Shown: positions 36,827 through 46,223, numbered from the stretch's first letter. The stretch is 64,000 nucleotides of DNA from Bifidobacterium mizhiense (GCF_020884755.1 NZ_BPWE01000001.1:798714-862713); one strand, 5' to 3'. A program made the numbers and translations. Notes: generated by a model from the sequence alone, not told the origin.

Positions 36827-38335
36827 TCACTGCACCGGCAAAGATACCGTGACTACTGCGCCATTGCCATCGGTTGCATTCCCCAGGGTCAGGCGGCCTC
36901 CTGCACTCTCGACAGTTGACCGGGCGGCAGCCAGGCCGATGCCATGGTGGCCGCCGGAGCCGTGCCGACTGCTGTCAGCCTGATAGAGCCATTCCGTGGC
37001 GTGGGCCAGAGCCCGGCTGCTGAATCCTGGACCCTGGTCATGCACGGTCACGACCAAGGCTCGCCCGCCCTCCTGGCCATACTCCAGCTTCCATGTCAGC
37101 GTCACCGAGCCTTGGGCCGGAGAATAGTCAGCCGCGTTGGTAACGATGTTCATAATCGCTCGGGCAAGGCCAGCAGCATCACCAGAAACCTGACCAGTGG
37201 CGGAACCCAGGTGATCATCCCTCTCAAGCCGCAGACCCCGGGCATTCAGGTAACCCTGGGCCTGGTTGTCGACCATATCCCTCAAGGCAACCGTTGTGAC
37301 CTCGGATCGCCCCGAAGCGGTGCCCATGGAACCTTGGCTGATTGCCTGGGCATAGTCAGCCATTTCAGCGATGGCATCCTCGATGGAGTCCAAGTAGGAC
37401 TGCTGCTCCTGGCTGAGTTCGGTCTCACCCAGCAGGTCCGCGTTGCCTCGCATGATGGTCAGCGGCGTCTTCAGATCGTGGGCCAGGGCCGCCACCTGCC
37501 GACGCTGGGACTCCTGGGCTGTCCAGGTCTTCTCAAGGGATTCCTTTAGCGTGACGCGCATCCTGTCGAATGACCCCAGCACCCGGTTGATTTCCAGCAC
37601 GTTGCTGCGGGGCAGGGAGGCATCCAGATCCTGCCGCCCTATATCGTCAGCCACCTGGTTGAAGACCTTGAGCTTGGACGATATGACATGGGCCGCCCGC
37701 AGCCCGACCAACAGGAGGGTGAGCAGCAAAGCGATCCCGTAAGACGCGAGCAGCAGGTTCTGGGGATTGGGATAGCGGTCCCGGGCCTGCCTCGATGCCC
37801 ACTGCGGCTGAACCCGATAGGCCAGGACACATGGCCGCCCATCAGCTGTGACATAGACGGCGTAGGTCGCATCCGGCTTCGCGCGAGTGGCCAGGGGCCG
37901 CCCCGTCTTCTTCCCTCGCTCTTCCGATGGCTTAGTTGCCCCATGTTCCCAGTGGTCGGCAGCCAGCTGGTCGGCCTCGCCAGCCATGCCGCCTTTCATA
38001 TCTCCCCCCGTAGGATGCCCCTGGTGGTCATAGGTTCGATACCAGTAGGCTGCGGGAATCACAGATTCGTCAACAGTGGTCGAACGGCCGATGGATTGCC
38101 CCACCTTCTCCAGATGCTGCTCGCCATAGTTGGCCCAGAAGAAGTCACCCTTGGCCCCCAGGTTTATCCAGACCATATAAATGCCGGCGAACAGCACAGC
38201 CAGAATCAGCAGCACATAGAGAAAATATCTGATGATCAGCAGAACGATGGGCATTCCCTTGCGGCTTGGCCGGCCCTTGCCGTTGATGCTCGGTTCCATC
38301 GGCGATTCGGGCACGCCGTCGGTCAGGCCACCCAT
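36827..38335 (-). CDS. Sensor histidine kinase (OmpR-partner, lantibiotic-immunity associated)
   Basis: A 502-residue kinase. TM1 is about residues 30-52 (VLLIIRYFLYVLLILAVLFA), an extracytoplasmic domain of about 140 residues follows, and TM2 is about 190-212 with a HAMP-like linker (VFNQVADDIGRQDLDASL). The phosphoacceptor is ALAHDLKTPLTIMRGNADLL. The ATPase boxes are NIVTNAADYS, DQGPGFSSRAL and GHHGIGLAAARSTVE. The start overlaps the response regulator 3' end by 13 nt. With that regulator and the three-gene ABC transporter upstream it forms a detoxification module in which the kinase probably senses a peptide antibiotic (inference from the LanRK-LanFEG arrangement). Confidence 0.9.
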   Translation of the reverse strand: MGGLTDGVPESPMEPSINGKGRPSRKGMPIVLLIIRYFLYVLLILAVLFAGIYMVWINLGAKGDFFWANYGEQHLEKVGQSIGRSTTVDESVIPAAYWYRTYDHQGHPTGGDMKGGMAGEADQLAADHWEHGATKPSEERGKKTGRPLATRAKPDATYAVYVTADGRPCVLAYRVQPQWASRQARDRYPNPQNLLLASYGIALLLTLLLVGLRAAHVISSKLKVFNQVADDIGRQDLDASLPRSNVLEINRVLGSFDRMRVTLKESLEKTWTAQESQRRQVAALAHDLKTPLTIMRGNADLLGETELSQEQQSYLDSIEDAIAEMADYAQAISQGSMGTASGRSEVTTVALRDMVDNQAQGYLNARGLRLERDDHLGSATGQVSGDAAGLARAIMNIVTNAADYSPAQGSVTLTWKLEYGQEGGRALVVTVHDQGPGFSSRALAHATEWLYQADSSRHGSGGHHGIGLAAARSTVESAGGRLTLGNATDGNGAVVTVSLPVQ

Positions 38336-39054
38336 TGGTAACCCACCGACCAGATGGTCCTGATGGGGTCCACCCCCAGGGCTTTGAGCTTGCGCCGGGC
38401 ATTGCTCAGATGCACTCTGACCGCAGCCGTGGCATCGCTGTCCGTATCATCGGCGGCCGGATCATCCTCTGCAGCCAGGCAGGCCTCCCATATCTGCATG
38501 GGCGCGTAGGCCCTCCCTGGATGCTCTGCCAGCAAAGCGCATATGCGGTATTCCGCATCCGTCAGATTGGCGTTGTGCCCGTCCACCCTGATCTGCCGCG
38601 CCTGAAGGTCCATGTCCAAGGGGCCGAAATGCAGAAGGGGACGCCCGCGACGACTGCCCTGAGACAGCCGCGCTCTGACCTTGGCTCGAAGTTCGGCAAT
38701 GCCGAAAGGCTTGCGTATGTAGTCGTCGGCACCCAGGCCATAGGCCAGGACCGCGCTGTCCTCGTCGGTCTTGGCCGTCAGGAAGATGATCGGGCAGGAT
38801 ACCCGTTCCCTGATGGAAGTCAAAAGGGCAAAGCCGTCCATGTGAGGCATCATGACATCGCAGAGAATCAGGTCGACCGAAGACAGGTCCATGCTTACGA
38901 CCTTCCGCGACTCGTTGACCACGGTCACGGCATAGCCGTCCTTGGACAGGGCCGCCATCAGCAGGGTCGTGATCCTTGGATCGTCGTCCACAACCAGGAT
39001 GGAGGCCCGATGCCGATCGTCCCCGGGGGAACCTCCGGCGTGCACATCAGCCAC
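38323..39054 (-). CDS. OmpR-family response regulator
   Basis: A 243-residue regulator. The receiver domain is SILVVDDDPRITTLLMAALS, with Asp in LILCDVMMPHMDG and the conserved Lys in FLTAKTDEDS. The winged-helix domain includes GPLDMDLQARQIRVDG and a C-terminal IRTIWSVGYQW. I start it at GTG 39054 (VADVHAGGS), which has AAAGGAG 6 nt upstream. The ATG-free extension to 39111 would run into the tandem repeat array. Five 16-bp repeats end 54 bp upstream and may be its own or the transporter's control sites. Confidence 0.88.
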   Translation of the reverse strand: MADVHAGGSPGDDRHRASILVVDDDPRITTLLMAALSKDGYAVTVVNESRKVVSMDLSSVDLILCDVMMPHMDGFALLTSIRERVSCPIIFLTAKTDEDSAVLAYGLGADDYIRKPFGIAELRAKVRARLSQGSRRGRPLLHFGPLDMDLQARQIRVDGHNANLTDAEYRICALLAEHPGRAYAPMQIWEACLAAEDDPAADDTDSDATAAVRVHLSNARRKLKALGVDPIRTIWSVGYQWVA

Positions 39055-39107
39055 GATTGGCTCCTTTTCTGCGCTTAGCGACCCGGCCCAGCAGCGTTTG
39101 AGAATAA

Positions 39108-39184
39108 ACACCTTGCGGGCCAGGATTCTTGCAAGCTTGATTTCTTGCAGGACGATTTCCTTGCAGGACAGATTCCTTACGGAC
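39108..39184 (-). repeat. Tandem array with 16-bp period
   Basis: TTGC recurs at 39113, 39129, 39145 and 39161, and TTAC at 39177, exactly 16 bp apart. The surrounding bases follow a degenerate unit GATTYCTTGCAGGAC. The array fills the gap between the transporter's last gene and the response regulator and lies upstream of the latter's ribosome site. Confidence 0.75.
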
Positions 39185-39204
39185 CGGATGCCCTGTAATC
39201 CAGT

Positions 39205-40029
39205 CTAATCGCTGACCTTTCGCCGATCCTCGAACCTACCGATCCAGAGCAAGAGGGCCAGGCCCAGGGTCAGGGTGAGGACCAGACAGGGAACCAGATT
39301 GTCCACAGCCGTCACGCCAATTGAAGCACGCAGACCCTCCCCTCCCGGCATGGTCAAGGCCAGAGCCTGTTCGATTCCCAGGGAGCCGAACCTGGTAGGC
39401 CAGGTGAAGGGTATCCACTGGCTGATCCCGGGAGTGCTGGCGGCGCCGGACAAGGTACGGCTGTACAGGCCGTTGAAGAGGCCACCAAGGGAACTGATGG
39501 ATACTCCGGTGCCGAGGACACCAATGGCGATGGTCGCGTTCCGGCCGAAACTCAGGGCTAGGGCGATGGAGAAAAGGTAGAGGCAGAGGGAACCACCTGC
39601 CATGCCCACGGTGGCGAGCGCGACGGCCGAGATTGGTGCACCCAGTCCGCCGACCAGAGCCATGGGTAGGCAGTATGCCAGAGCTGCCAAGGCAAGAGCC
39701 AGCAGACCCAGCAACCAGAGCACCAGGACCTTGGCTGCCAGGCCCAGACGGCGGCTGGGGATCCCCAGAAGATTGGCCATGTCGCCGGCCTCCCGCTCAG
39801 TCTCAATGTTTATGGCAACAACGATAGCGGCCATCAGGGGCATGAAGGCGCCCAGAACCTGGAAGAAGGCATCGGTCTCCAGACCAGGATCATAGGGAGC
39901 TGCAGCGAAGTAGGCGCCACAGACGAGGCCGGCCGCCAGTCCGCAGAAGACATGGATGGCGATAAGCACAGATCCATGCAATCGCACGATTTCCGAGGCC
40001 ACGACCCGGCCGGCTGTCATCCCTGTCAT
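39205..40029 (-). CDS. Lantibiotic-immunity type ABC permease (LanG-like)
   Basis: A 274-residue six-helix membrane protein starting MTGMTAGRVVASEIVRLHGS. It has the acidic loop IETEREAGDMANLLGIPSRR, a typical LanE/LanG pattern (extIExEREaGtf..lL) before helix 3. With the preceding permease (1 bp apart) and the ATPase it forms a LanFEG-type transporter that expels lantibiotics from the membrane. No lantibiotic structural or modification gene is nearby, so it may serve as protection against competitors. Confidence 0.8.
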   Translation of the reverse strand: MTGMTAGRVVASEIVRLHGSVLIAIHVFCGLAAGLVCGAYFAAAPYDPGLETDAFFQVLGAFMPLMAAIVVAINIETEREAGDMANLLGIPSRRLGLAAKVLVLWLLGLLALALAALAYCLPMALVGGLGAPISAVALATVGMAGGSLCLYLFSIALALSFGRNATIAIGVLGTGVSISSLGGLFNGLYSRTLSGAASTPGISQWIPFTWPTRFGSLGIEQALALTMPGGEGLRASIGVTAVDNLVPCLVLTLTLGLALLLWIGRFEDRRKVSD

Positions 40030-40030
40030 G

Positions 40031-40888
40031 TCAGTTGGTCTCCTTCCGCGAGAACCAGATTCCCGTCAGGACGGACAGGAGCAGGAACCAGACCAGGCAG
40101 ACCACCAAGGCCGTCAGGCTCTGCCCGCCAAAGACAGACAGCGCAGCCTTGATCGGGCTGTTGTCCTCGGTCTCTAGAGGCACACCATCAGGCATGACCT
40201 TCATGAAAGGCACCGGCAGATTGATCATGGCGGCGGGCGGCAGGAAGGGCCAGAGCCGTTGGCTTCCCCAGAAGGCGATCGAGACCAGCAGATCCGCCAT
40301 GTAAGGCAGACCGAATCCGATCAGAACACCGAACTGGGCGGTCAGTGCCAGTCCCACCGGTATCATCCAGGAGCAGGCCAGGACCAGCATCAGGGCACTG
40401 ACTACGAAGTCGACTAGGGAGGGACCCTCGACCCCGGAAACGGCGACTATCAGTGCCGAAAGACCCAGAGCCAGCAGGGTGGCGATGCCGACCAGAAGCA
40501 GACAGTAGACGATCTTGGCCCACCAGATCAGAGCGGGCGCAGCAGGCAGGGCCAGAGTGGTCCTCCACCGCTGTTTGCCGTCGATGTTGGCCACGGCGAC
40601 GCTTATCAGGGCAGTCATGGCTGGGAGGAGCAGGACATACCAGTAGTTGACCCAGGAGGGCATCCAGACATGCAGCCCGAACGCGAAGCAAGCCACGATG
40701 GCAATGAGTACCAGAGGGAAAGCCAAGGCCATCCGCCTGGGTGCGGCCGATCGGCCCTTCATGATCTCTGCTGCCAGGATCCTGCCAAAGGAAATGCTCC
40801 CACCCTGTGTTCCAGCCTTTGTCACGGCTCGGGCGTCTGAAGTAGCCGTATCCTGCTGGACGAATTGGTTGGCATTCATCTCGTTCAT
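40031..40888 (-). CDS. Lantibiotic-immunity type ABC permease (LanE-like)
   Basis: A 285-residue permease with a hydrophilic N-terminus of about 45 residues (NEMNANQFVQQDTATSDARA) before six helices. The loop VANIDGKQRWRTTLALPAAP corresponds to the position of the E-x-R loop of the partner protein. It overlaps the ATPase stop by 4 nt, so all three genes are coupled. It pairs with the LanG-like subunit. Confidence 0.78.
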   Translation of the reverse strand: MNEMNANQFVQQDTATSDARAVTKAGTQGGSISFGRILAAEIMKGRSAAPRRMALAFPLVLIAIVACFAFGLHVWMPSWVNYWYVLLLPAMTALISVAVANIDGKQRWRTTLALPAAPALIWWAKIVYCLLLVGIATLLALGLSALIVAVSGVEGPSLVDFVVSALMLVLACSWMIPVGLALTAQFGVLIGFGLPYMADLLVSIAFWGSQRLWPFLPPAAMINLPVPFMKVMPDGVPLETEDNSPIKAALSVFGGQSLTALVVCLVWFLLLSVLTGIWFSRKETN

Positions 40889-41580
40889 CGTGACCTCCTG
40901 AGCACGTCCATGAACAGCCCCTCCAGGTCCTCCCCGGCGTGCAGCTTATTCTCGTAGGCCAGGCGACCGTCAGCGATAATGCCGATATGATCCGCCAGGA
41001 TTGACACCTCGGAGAGGATATGGCTGGAGACGATCACGCTCATCCCCTGCTGCGGGAAGCTGCGGATCATCCCCCTCAGCTCCTCGATGCCCAGCGGATC
41101 CAGCCCGTTGGTGGGCTCGTCCAGGATCAGCAGACGGGGGTTGGTCAGGATGGCGTTGGCTATCCCCAGACGCTGCTTCATGCCTAGTGAGAATTGCCCG
41201 GCCTTTTTGGAGCCCGTATCGCTCAGTCCGGCAATGGAGAGCGCCTGGTCGATCCGCTCATCGGGCAGACCAAACAGGGTTGTGCGCACCTTGAGGTTCT
41301 GGCGGGCCGTCAGGTTGGGGTAGACGGGCGGCTGCTCGATCAGGGCGCCGATGTCGTAGAGGTCCCGGCGCGACCAGGGGTGCCCATCCAGAATCATGGA
41401 TCCGCCAGTGGGGTGCAACATGCCTGTGACCATCTTCAAAGTAGTGGATTTGCCAGCCCCATTTGGACCCAGGAGCCCGTAGACTCCGCCCTCAGGAACA
41501 TGCAGGGACACTTGGTCGACGGCCCGCTGTCTGTGGCCGAAGACCTTGGTCAGCCCCTCGGTCCTCAATATGTAACGCAT
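40885..41580 (-). CDS. Lantibiotic-immunity type ABC ATPase (LanF-like)
   Basis: A 231-residue ATPase with Walker A GPNGAGKSTTLKMVTGML, signature FSLGMKQRLGIANAIL (the GMKQ variant typical of LanF/BcrA ATPases) and Walker B LLILDEPTNGLDPLGIEELR. AGGAG sits 7-8 nt before the ATG at 41580. It is the first gene of a five-gene minus-strand unit: ATPase, two permeases, response regulator, kinase. Confidence 0.88.
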   Translation of the reverse strand: MRYILRTEGLTKVFGHRQRAVDQVSLHVPEGGVYGLLGPNGAGKSTTLKMVTGMLHPTGGSMILDGHPWSRRDLYDIGALIEQPPVYPNLTARQNLKVRTTLFGLPDERIDQALSIAGLSDTGSKKAGQFSLGMKQRLGIANAILTNPRLLILDEPTNGLDPLGIEELRGMIRSFPQQGMSVIVSSHILSEVSILADHIGIIADGRLAYENKLHAGEDLEGLFMDVLRRSR

Positions 41581-41998
41581 GGTCAGCTCCTATTCGTTTC
41601 CGTGCAGCAGGAGCCAGACTAAAGAGCGAAAATAAAGAAAGATAAAGGAGCGGGCAGAGCCCTCCCGCAATCCAAGGAAAGCATCGTGAAAGGTGAAGGT
41701 CTGAGAGGCCTGGAACAGTCACAATTCTGCGTCTGTCAAACCTTAATATCCGACAGGATCCGTATATCTAGCCGACAGAGCAAGAGGCCAGCAGAACAAG
41801 GACTTCGCTGGATGGTTTCGCCGAAGGTCATGAGATGTCGATCGGACCCAACCCTCGCTTTCTCCTCGTTTTTACAGCGTGCCGTTTAACACATGCAACC
41901 AAGGAAATCAACTCTTTTCTTCCCGCCGGGCCGATGCTACATCTGGTACCTGGCTCTGGTGCACCATGCCAATTCGACAGCACGATCAAAGGAACCAC
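41581..41998. other. Divergent promoter region between immunity transporter and iron operon
   Basis: About 420 bp separating two divergent operons. I saw no coding frame with support and no recognisable DtxR/IdeR-type iron box, although iron control of the rightward operon would be expected. Confidence 0.4.
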
Positions 41999-43069
41999 AT
42001 GCACATTCGACCATTCCTTTCCCTTACTCGATTCAAGCGCACTATCGCAGTCATCCTGGTGCTGGCAAGCGCCCTGTTCTTCCTGGGCGCCTGCGGATCG
42101 GGCTCGCAGGCAGACCAGTCCAACCAGTCGAAGGCCTCGGCAGGGCAAGGCACCTTCCCCGTCAAGATCGATCATGTTTACGGCACCACCTCGATACCTG
42201 CCAAGCCCAAGCGCATCGCCGCCGTCGGATGGGCCACTCCCGACAACCTCATCGCCTTGGGGGTCGTGCCGGTCAGCATCCAGAAGAACTCCTTCGGCAA
42301 GACCGTGGATGGAGGGTATCTGCCCTGGACCAAGGATGCCCTGGATGAGATGCATGTGGCCAAGGCGGATATGCCCAAGCTGCACGACGAATCAGACAGC
42401 ATCGATGTCGAGGCCATCGCCGCATCCAAGCCTGATCTGATCATCGGCCTGCTCTCCGGCATGACCAAGAAGCAGTATGACACCTTGAGCAAGATTGCGC
42501 CGACCATCGCCTATCAGGAGGTTGCCTGGGGCGACCCCTGGCGCAAGGTCATCACGTCCACGGCCCAGGCCATCGGAGAACCCGAAAAGGGCAAGCAGCT
42601 GATAGCCGACCTGGAGGAGCGCATCTCAAAGGCCGGAGAGGCCCAACCGTTCATCAAGGGTAAGACCGCGGCAGTGATGTACTTCGATGCCTCCAAGCTC
42701 TCCAAGTTCAGCGTCTACACCACCTCCGACGCCCGGCCTCAGTTCCTGAACGACCTCGGTATGGAGACTCCGGAGTCCATCAAGGAGGACTCCAAGGGCA
42801 CCAAGAACTTCTACAAGGAGATCTCCTCCGAGCATGCCGACAGGTACAAGGATGTCGACATCATCGTTACCTACGGCACCCCGGACCTGCTTGAAACGAT
42901 GCGCAAAGACCCCCTCCTCTCCAAGATTCCCGCAGTTGAGCGCGGATCCGTCGTGGTCATCGACAGTGACGGCGAGATGGCCAATGCCCTTGACCCCTCG
43001 GCCCTGTCCATCCAGAAGACGACCGACGCATACGCCCAACTTCTGGGCGAGGCTGCCGCCAAGGTCTGA
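41999..43069 (+). CDS. Iron-siderophore ABC transporter binding lipoprotein (FepB/FhuD-like)
   Basis: A 356-residue protein. The signal peptide ends with FFLGACGSGS, a lipobox giving a lipid-anchored Cys. The mature domain has KPKRIAAVGWATPDNLIALG, IDVEAIAASKPDLIIGLLSG and the long backbone helix layout of class III binding proteins. The last stretch is RGSVVVIDSDGEMANALDPS. It captures a ferric siderophore outside the cell. I start at the ATG at 41999 (MHIRPFLSL), with AAAGGA 5-6 nt upstream. The frame extending to 41879 has no site. It is the first gene of a five-gene plus-strand operon. Confidence 0.9.
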   Translation: MHIRPFLSLTRFKRTIAVILVLASALFFLGACGSGSQADQSNQSKASAGQGTFPVKIDHVYGTTSIPAKPKRIAAVGWATPDNLIALGVVPVSIQKNSFGKTVDGGYLPWTKDALDEMHVAKADMPKLHDESDSIDVEAIAASKPDLIIGLLSGMTKKQYDTLSKIAPTIAYQEVAWGDPWRKVITSTAQAIGEPEKGKQLIADLEERISKAGEAQPFIKGKTAAVMYFDASKLSKFSVYTTSDARPQFLNDLGMETPESIKEDSKGTKNFYKEISSEHADRYKDVDIIVTYGTPDLLETMRKDPLLSKIPAVERGSVVVIDSDGEMANALDPSALSIQKTTDAYAQLLGEAAAKV

Positions 43070-43114
43070 TCAGGCCGCAGGTAAGGGGATGAAAGAGGGG
43101 GAGGTGGCACATAT

Positions 43115-44164
43115 ATGCGGTCGGGAGTGACTCCGCGCCCAGGCACCCGGCGAGCAACCATGCATCGCAACGGAAACGGACCCATGGTCCTGTCCGGTCT
43201 GATTCTGGCGGTCTGCCTGGTCATGGTCTGCGCCCTGTCCCTGGTTTTCGGATCCCGTTCCGTCAGCCCTTCCGACATCCTCCACGCCCTGTCCGCCTCC
43301 TCGGATGACATCGCGGTCTCGGCCATCCGCCTGAGAATCCCCCGCACCGTCCTCGGCCTCCTGGTCGGTGCCGGGCTCGGGGTGGCCGGGACCCTGATGC
43401 AGGGCATATCACGCAATCCACTGGCGGACCCGTCGATTCTGGGTTTCAATACGGGGGCGGCCCTGGCGATCGTCTGCTCCATAGCCTTCTTCTCCCTATC
43501 GACCCCGGCCCAGTATGTCTGGGTGGGACTGCTGGGCAGTGCGACGACCGCACTGGCCGTCTGGGCCATAGGCTCCCTGGGGCCATCCGGTCCATCTCCG
43601 CTACGGCTGACCCTGGCCGGTGTCGTGATCAGTTCGGTACTGGGATCTCTTACCTCCGCCATCCTTCTGCCGCGCATCAATGTCATCAGCTCATATCGCT
43701 TCTGGCAGGTGGGCGGAATCTCCGGCGCCCGGTTCGATCTCATGATGCCGGTCCTGCCTCTTCTCGCTCTTGGCCTGATACTCGCCTTCTGTCTGACACC
43801 CGGAATCAACGCCTTGACCCTGGGTGACCAGATGGCCGAAGGACTGGGTATGCACGTCGGGCGTGTCCGCAGCCTGGCCTGGCTTGCGGCGATACTCCTC
43901 TGCGCCTCCTGTACGGCACTGGCGGGTCCGATTGGCTTCGTCGGATTGGTGGTCCCCCATGTGGCACGACTGCTTATAGGACCCGACTACAGACGAATCA
44001 TGGCTCTGAGCATCCTAATCGGCCCCCTTCTGGTGGTTGGCGCCGACGTGGTGGGCAGGATAATCACCCGTCCATCCGATGTAGAGGTCGGCATCGTCAC
44101 GGCACTGATTGGGGCTCCCGTATTCGTGATTCTGGCCGGGCGCAGAAGAACCGCGGAGGTATAG
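43115..44164 (+). CDS. Iron-siderophore ABC permease (FecCD family)
   Basis: A 349-residue permease of the BtuC/FecCD fold, about nine to ten helices. It shows RIPRTVLGLLVGAGLGVAGT and QGISRNPLADPSILGFNTGA, both family signatures, and GPIGFVGLVVPHVARLLIGP near the end, with the conserved Gly-rich coupling region. GGAGG lies about 10 nt before the ATG at 43115. It pairs with the next permease to form the channel. Confidence 0.9.
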   Translation: MRSGVTPRPGTRRATMHRNGNGPMVLSGLILAVCLVMVCALSLVFGSRSVSPSDILHALSASSDDIAVSAIRLRIPRTVLGLLVGAGLGVAGTLMQGISRNPLADPSILGFNTGAALAIVCSIAFFSLSTPAQYVWVGLLGSATTALAVWAIGSLGPSGPSPLRLTLAGVVISSVLGSLTSAILLPRINVISSYRFWQVGGISGARFDLMMPVLPLLALGLILAFCLTPGINALTLGDQMAEGLGMHVGRVRSLAWLAAILLCASCTALAGPIGFVGLVVPHVARLLIGPDYRRIMALSILIGPLLVVGADVVGRIITRPSDVEVGIVTALIGAPVFVILAGRRRTAEV

Positions 44165-44166
44165 GC

Positions 44167-45225
44167 ATGGATGCTTGCCTCCTTCAGAAATCGCATAGAC
44201 CCGATGCGATGACCGACCTGCAACGGATACGACGGACCCATACCGTTCGTTCACTGGCAGTCACCATCCTGCTTGTGATACTCCTGGTTGCTCTCGCGCT
44301 GTCCGACCTGGTTCTGGGACACCGCACATACTCCATGAGCGACCTGATTGGAGTACTTCTGGGGCAGGGAGACGAAGGGACCAGATTCGTGATTCTCCAA
44401 CTCCGCATGCCCAGGGCACTGATCGGCTGCGCCGCCGGCATCGCATTCGGCATGGCCGGAATTGGTTTCCAACACCTCCTGCGCAACATGATGGCCAGCC
44501 CGGATATCATCGGCATCACGGCAGGAGCCAACACGGCCGCCATCTTTGGCATTGTCGTATTGGGCCTGTCGGGCATGCCTCTGGCCTGCCTGGCGGTCAT
44601 GGGCGGCCTCCTGACAGCCCTCCTGGTCATAGCCCTGGCCTGGCGCGGTTCGTTCGACCCGACCCGGCTGATACTGATCGGAATCGGAGTGGCCGCAGGG
44701 TTCAATGCTCTGGGTTCCTGGCTCATGGTTCGCAGCAACCAATGGGACATCCAGGCAGCAACCCGGTGGCTGACGGGCAGCCTGGCCGATGCCCAGTGGT
44801 CTGATCTACCCATACTGGCAACAACAACCCTGGTCGGCGCCATGCTCCTGCTGGCACTCGACAGGAATGTCAGCACACTGCAGCTGGGACCGGAGATGGC
44901 CGCCGGACTGGGAGTCAGGGTAAGCCGTGTCCAGTTCGAGGTGATCATCGTGGGTGTGCTGCTCCTGGCCGTCGCAACGGCGACCACCGGTCCCATCTCT
45001 TTCGTTTCGTTCCTCTCCGGCCCCATCGCCGCGGTCCTGGTCGGTCGGGGAGCATCGGCCCTTATCCAGTCGGGCCTGGTGGGGGGTTGCCTGGCTCTGG
45101 GGTCGGACATCGTCGCTCAACATCTGCCCACAACCCAGGTGCCGGTCGGCATCATCACCAGCATTGTGGGCGGCCCCGTCCTCATCCTGATCATGGTCCT
45201 CATGACCCGCAGACAGGAGCTCTGA
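44167..45225 (+). CDS. Iron-siderophore ABC permease, second subunit (FecCD family)
   Basis: A 352-residue FecCD permease starting MDACLLQKSH. It has RMPRALIGCAAGIAFGMAGI, GFQHLLRNMMASPDIIGITA and ATTGPISFVSFLSGPIAAVL. It begins 2 bp after the first permease stop, with GGAGGT 6 nt upstream, so it is translated from the same message. Differences from the first subunit, such as SFLSGP in place of GLVVPH, suggest a heterodimeric channel. Confidence 0.9.
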   Translation: MDACLLQKSHRPDAMTDLQRIRRTHTVRSLAVTILLVILLVALALSDLVLGHRTYSMSDLIGVLLGQGDEGTRFVILQLRMPRALIGCAAGIAFGMAGIGFQHLLRNMMASPDIIGITAGANTAAIFGIVVLGLSGMPLACLAVMGGLLTALLVIALAWRGSFDPTRLILIGIGVAAGFNALGSWLMVRSNQWDIQAATRWLTGSLADAQWSDLPILATTTLVGAMLLLALDRNVSTLQLGPEMAAGLGVRVSRVQFEVIIVGVLLLAVATATTGPISFVSFLSGPIAAVLVGRGASALIQSGLVGGCLALGSDIVAQHLPTTQVPVGIITSIVGGPVLILIMVLMTRRQEL

Positions 45226-45230
45226 ACATC

Positions 45231-46223
45231 ATGACGTCACCCCCGGCACACGACTCCTGGAGCAGCGCGCATAGGCTGACCGCCTCGCACCTTCGCCTCA
45301 CCTATGGCGGGCGTACGGTCATCGAGGACCTGAGTCTGGATATACCCCCACACACGATGGGGTCCATCATCGGACCCAACGGGTGCGGAAAATCAACCTT
45401 CCTCAAGGCCATGGCCAGGATACTGAAACCGGCCTCGGGGGCCGTCATGCTGGATGGAGAGCCCATCACCAGCATCCCCACCCGCAAGGTTGCAACGATT
45501 CTGGGGCTGCTGCCACAGAACCCGTCAGCCCCCGCCGGCATCACCATCGCCGACCTGGTCGCTCGCGGCCGATACCCCCACCACCACTTCGTCGAACGGT
45601 GGACGACCAAGGACGAAAAGGCGGTGGAACGGGCCCTTGCCCTGACCGGACTGACCGATATGGCGGGGTGTCCAATCGACCGCCTGTCCGGAGGCCAGCG
45701 CCAGCGCGCCTGGATTGCCCTGACCCTCGCCCAGCAGACCGACATACTCCTTCTTGACGAGCCGACCACTTATCTCGACATCGCCTACCAGCTTGAGGTG
45801 CTTGACCTGCTGAGCACCCTGAACAGGCAGGAGGGCGTCACGGTGGTCATGGTTCTCCACGACCTGAACATGGCCGCCAGATACTCGGATTGGATCCTGG
45901 CCATCAAGGATGGCAGGAGGGTCGCACTGGGCGCTCCCGACGAGGTCATGACCGAGAACCTGGTCACGGAGGTGTTCGACATCGCGTCCACCGTGGTGAA
46001 GGATGAGTCCACCGGCACCCCGCTGATGACCCCGGCGCCCCTCCATTGCCTCGAAGCCCACTCTGGCGGGGCTCGTAATGCGCACGTACACTGGGATGAC
46101 TTGGCAGGACGACATCAAACAATCCGAAGATGTAAAGCCCCTCGTCCCGCCCCCACATCGCTTACCCCGACGTCCCAAACCACAAAACCTCAAGCCACAA
46201 AGTCTCAAGCCGCTACAACCTAA
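45231..46223 (+). CDS. Iron-siderophore ABC ATPase (FecE/FepC-like)
   Basis: A 330-residue ATPase with Walker A GPNGCGKSTFLKAMARIL, signature LSGGQRQRAWIALTLAQQTD (the RAWIA wording is characteristic of ferric-siderophore ATPases) and Walker B LLLDEPTTYLDIAYQLEVL. The start at 45231 (MTSPPAHDS) follows the permease by 5 bp. The C-terminal 60 or so residues (RRCKAPRPAP, then repeated Thr/Gln/Lys) are low complexity and longer than in most homologues. Confidence 0.9.
   Translation: MTSPPAHDSWSSAHRLTASHLRLTYGGRTVIEDLSLDIPPHTMGSIIGPNGCGKSTFLKAMARILKPASGAVMLDGEPITSIPTRKVATILGLLPQNPSAPAGITIADLVARGRYPHHHFVERWTTKDEKAVERALALTGLTDMAGCPIDRLSGGQRQRAWIALTLAQQTDILLLDEPTTYLDIAYQLEVLDLLSTLNRQEGVTVVMVLHDLNMAARYSDWILAIKDGRRVALGAPDEVMTENLVTEVFDIASTVVKDESTGTPLMTPAPLHCLEAHSGGARNAHVHWDDLAGRHQTIRRCKAPRPAPTSLTPTSQTTKPQATKSQAATT

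Noticed and set aside
39108..39184. CRISPR array
   Set aside because: The period is 16 bp with no unique spacers, far too short for repeat-spacer units.
41581..41998. DtxR/IdeR iron box before the siderophore operon
   Set aside because: Expected from the function of the operon, but no convincing palindrome was found.
41879..43069. Longer binding-protein start
   Set aside because: The extra 40 residues place the signal peptide internally. The ATG at 41999 has the ribosome site.
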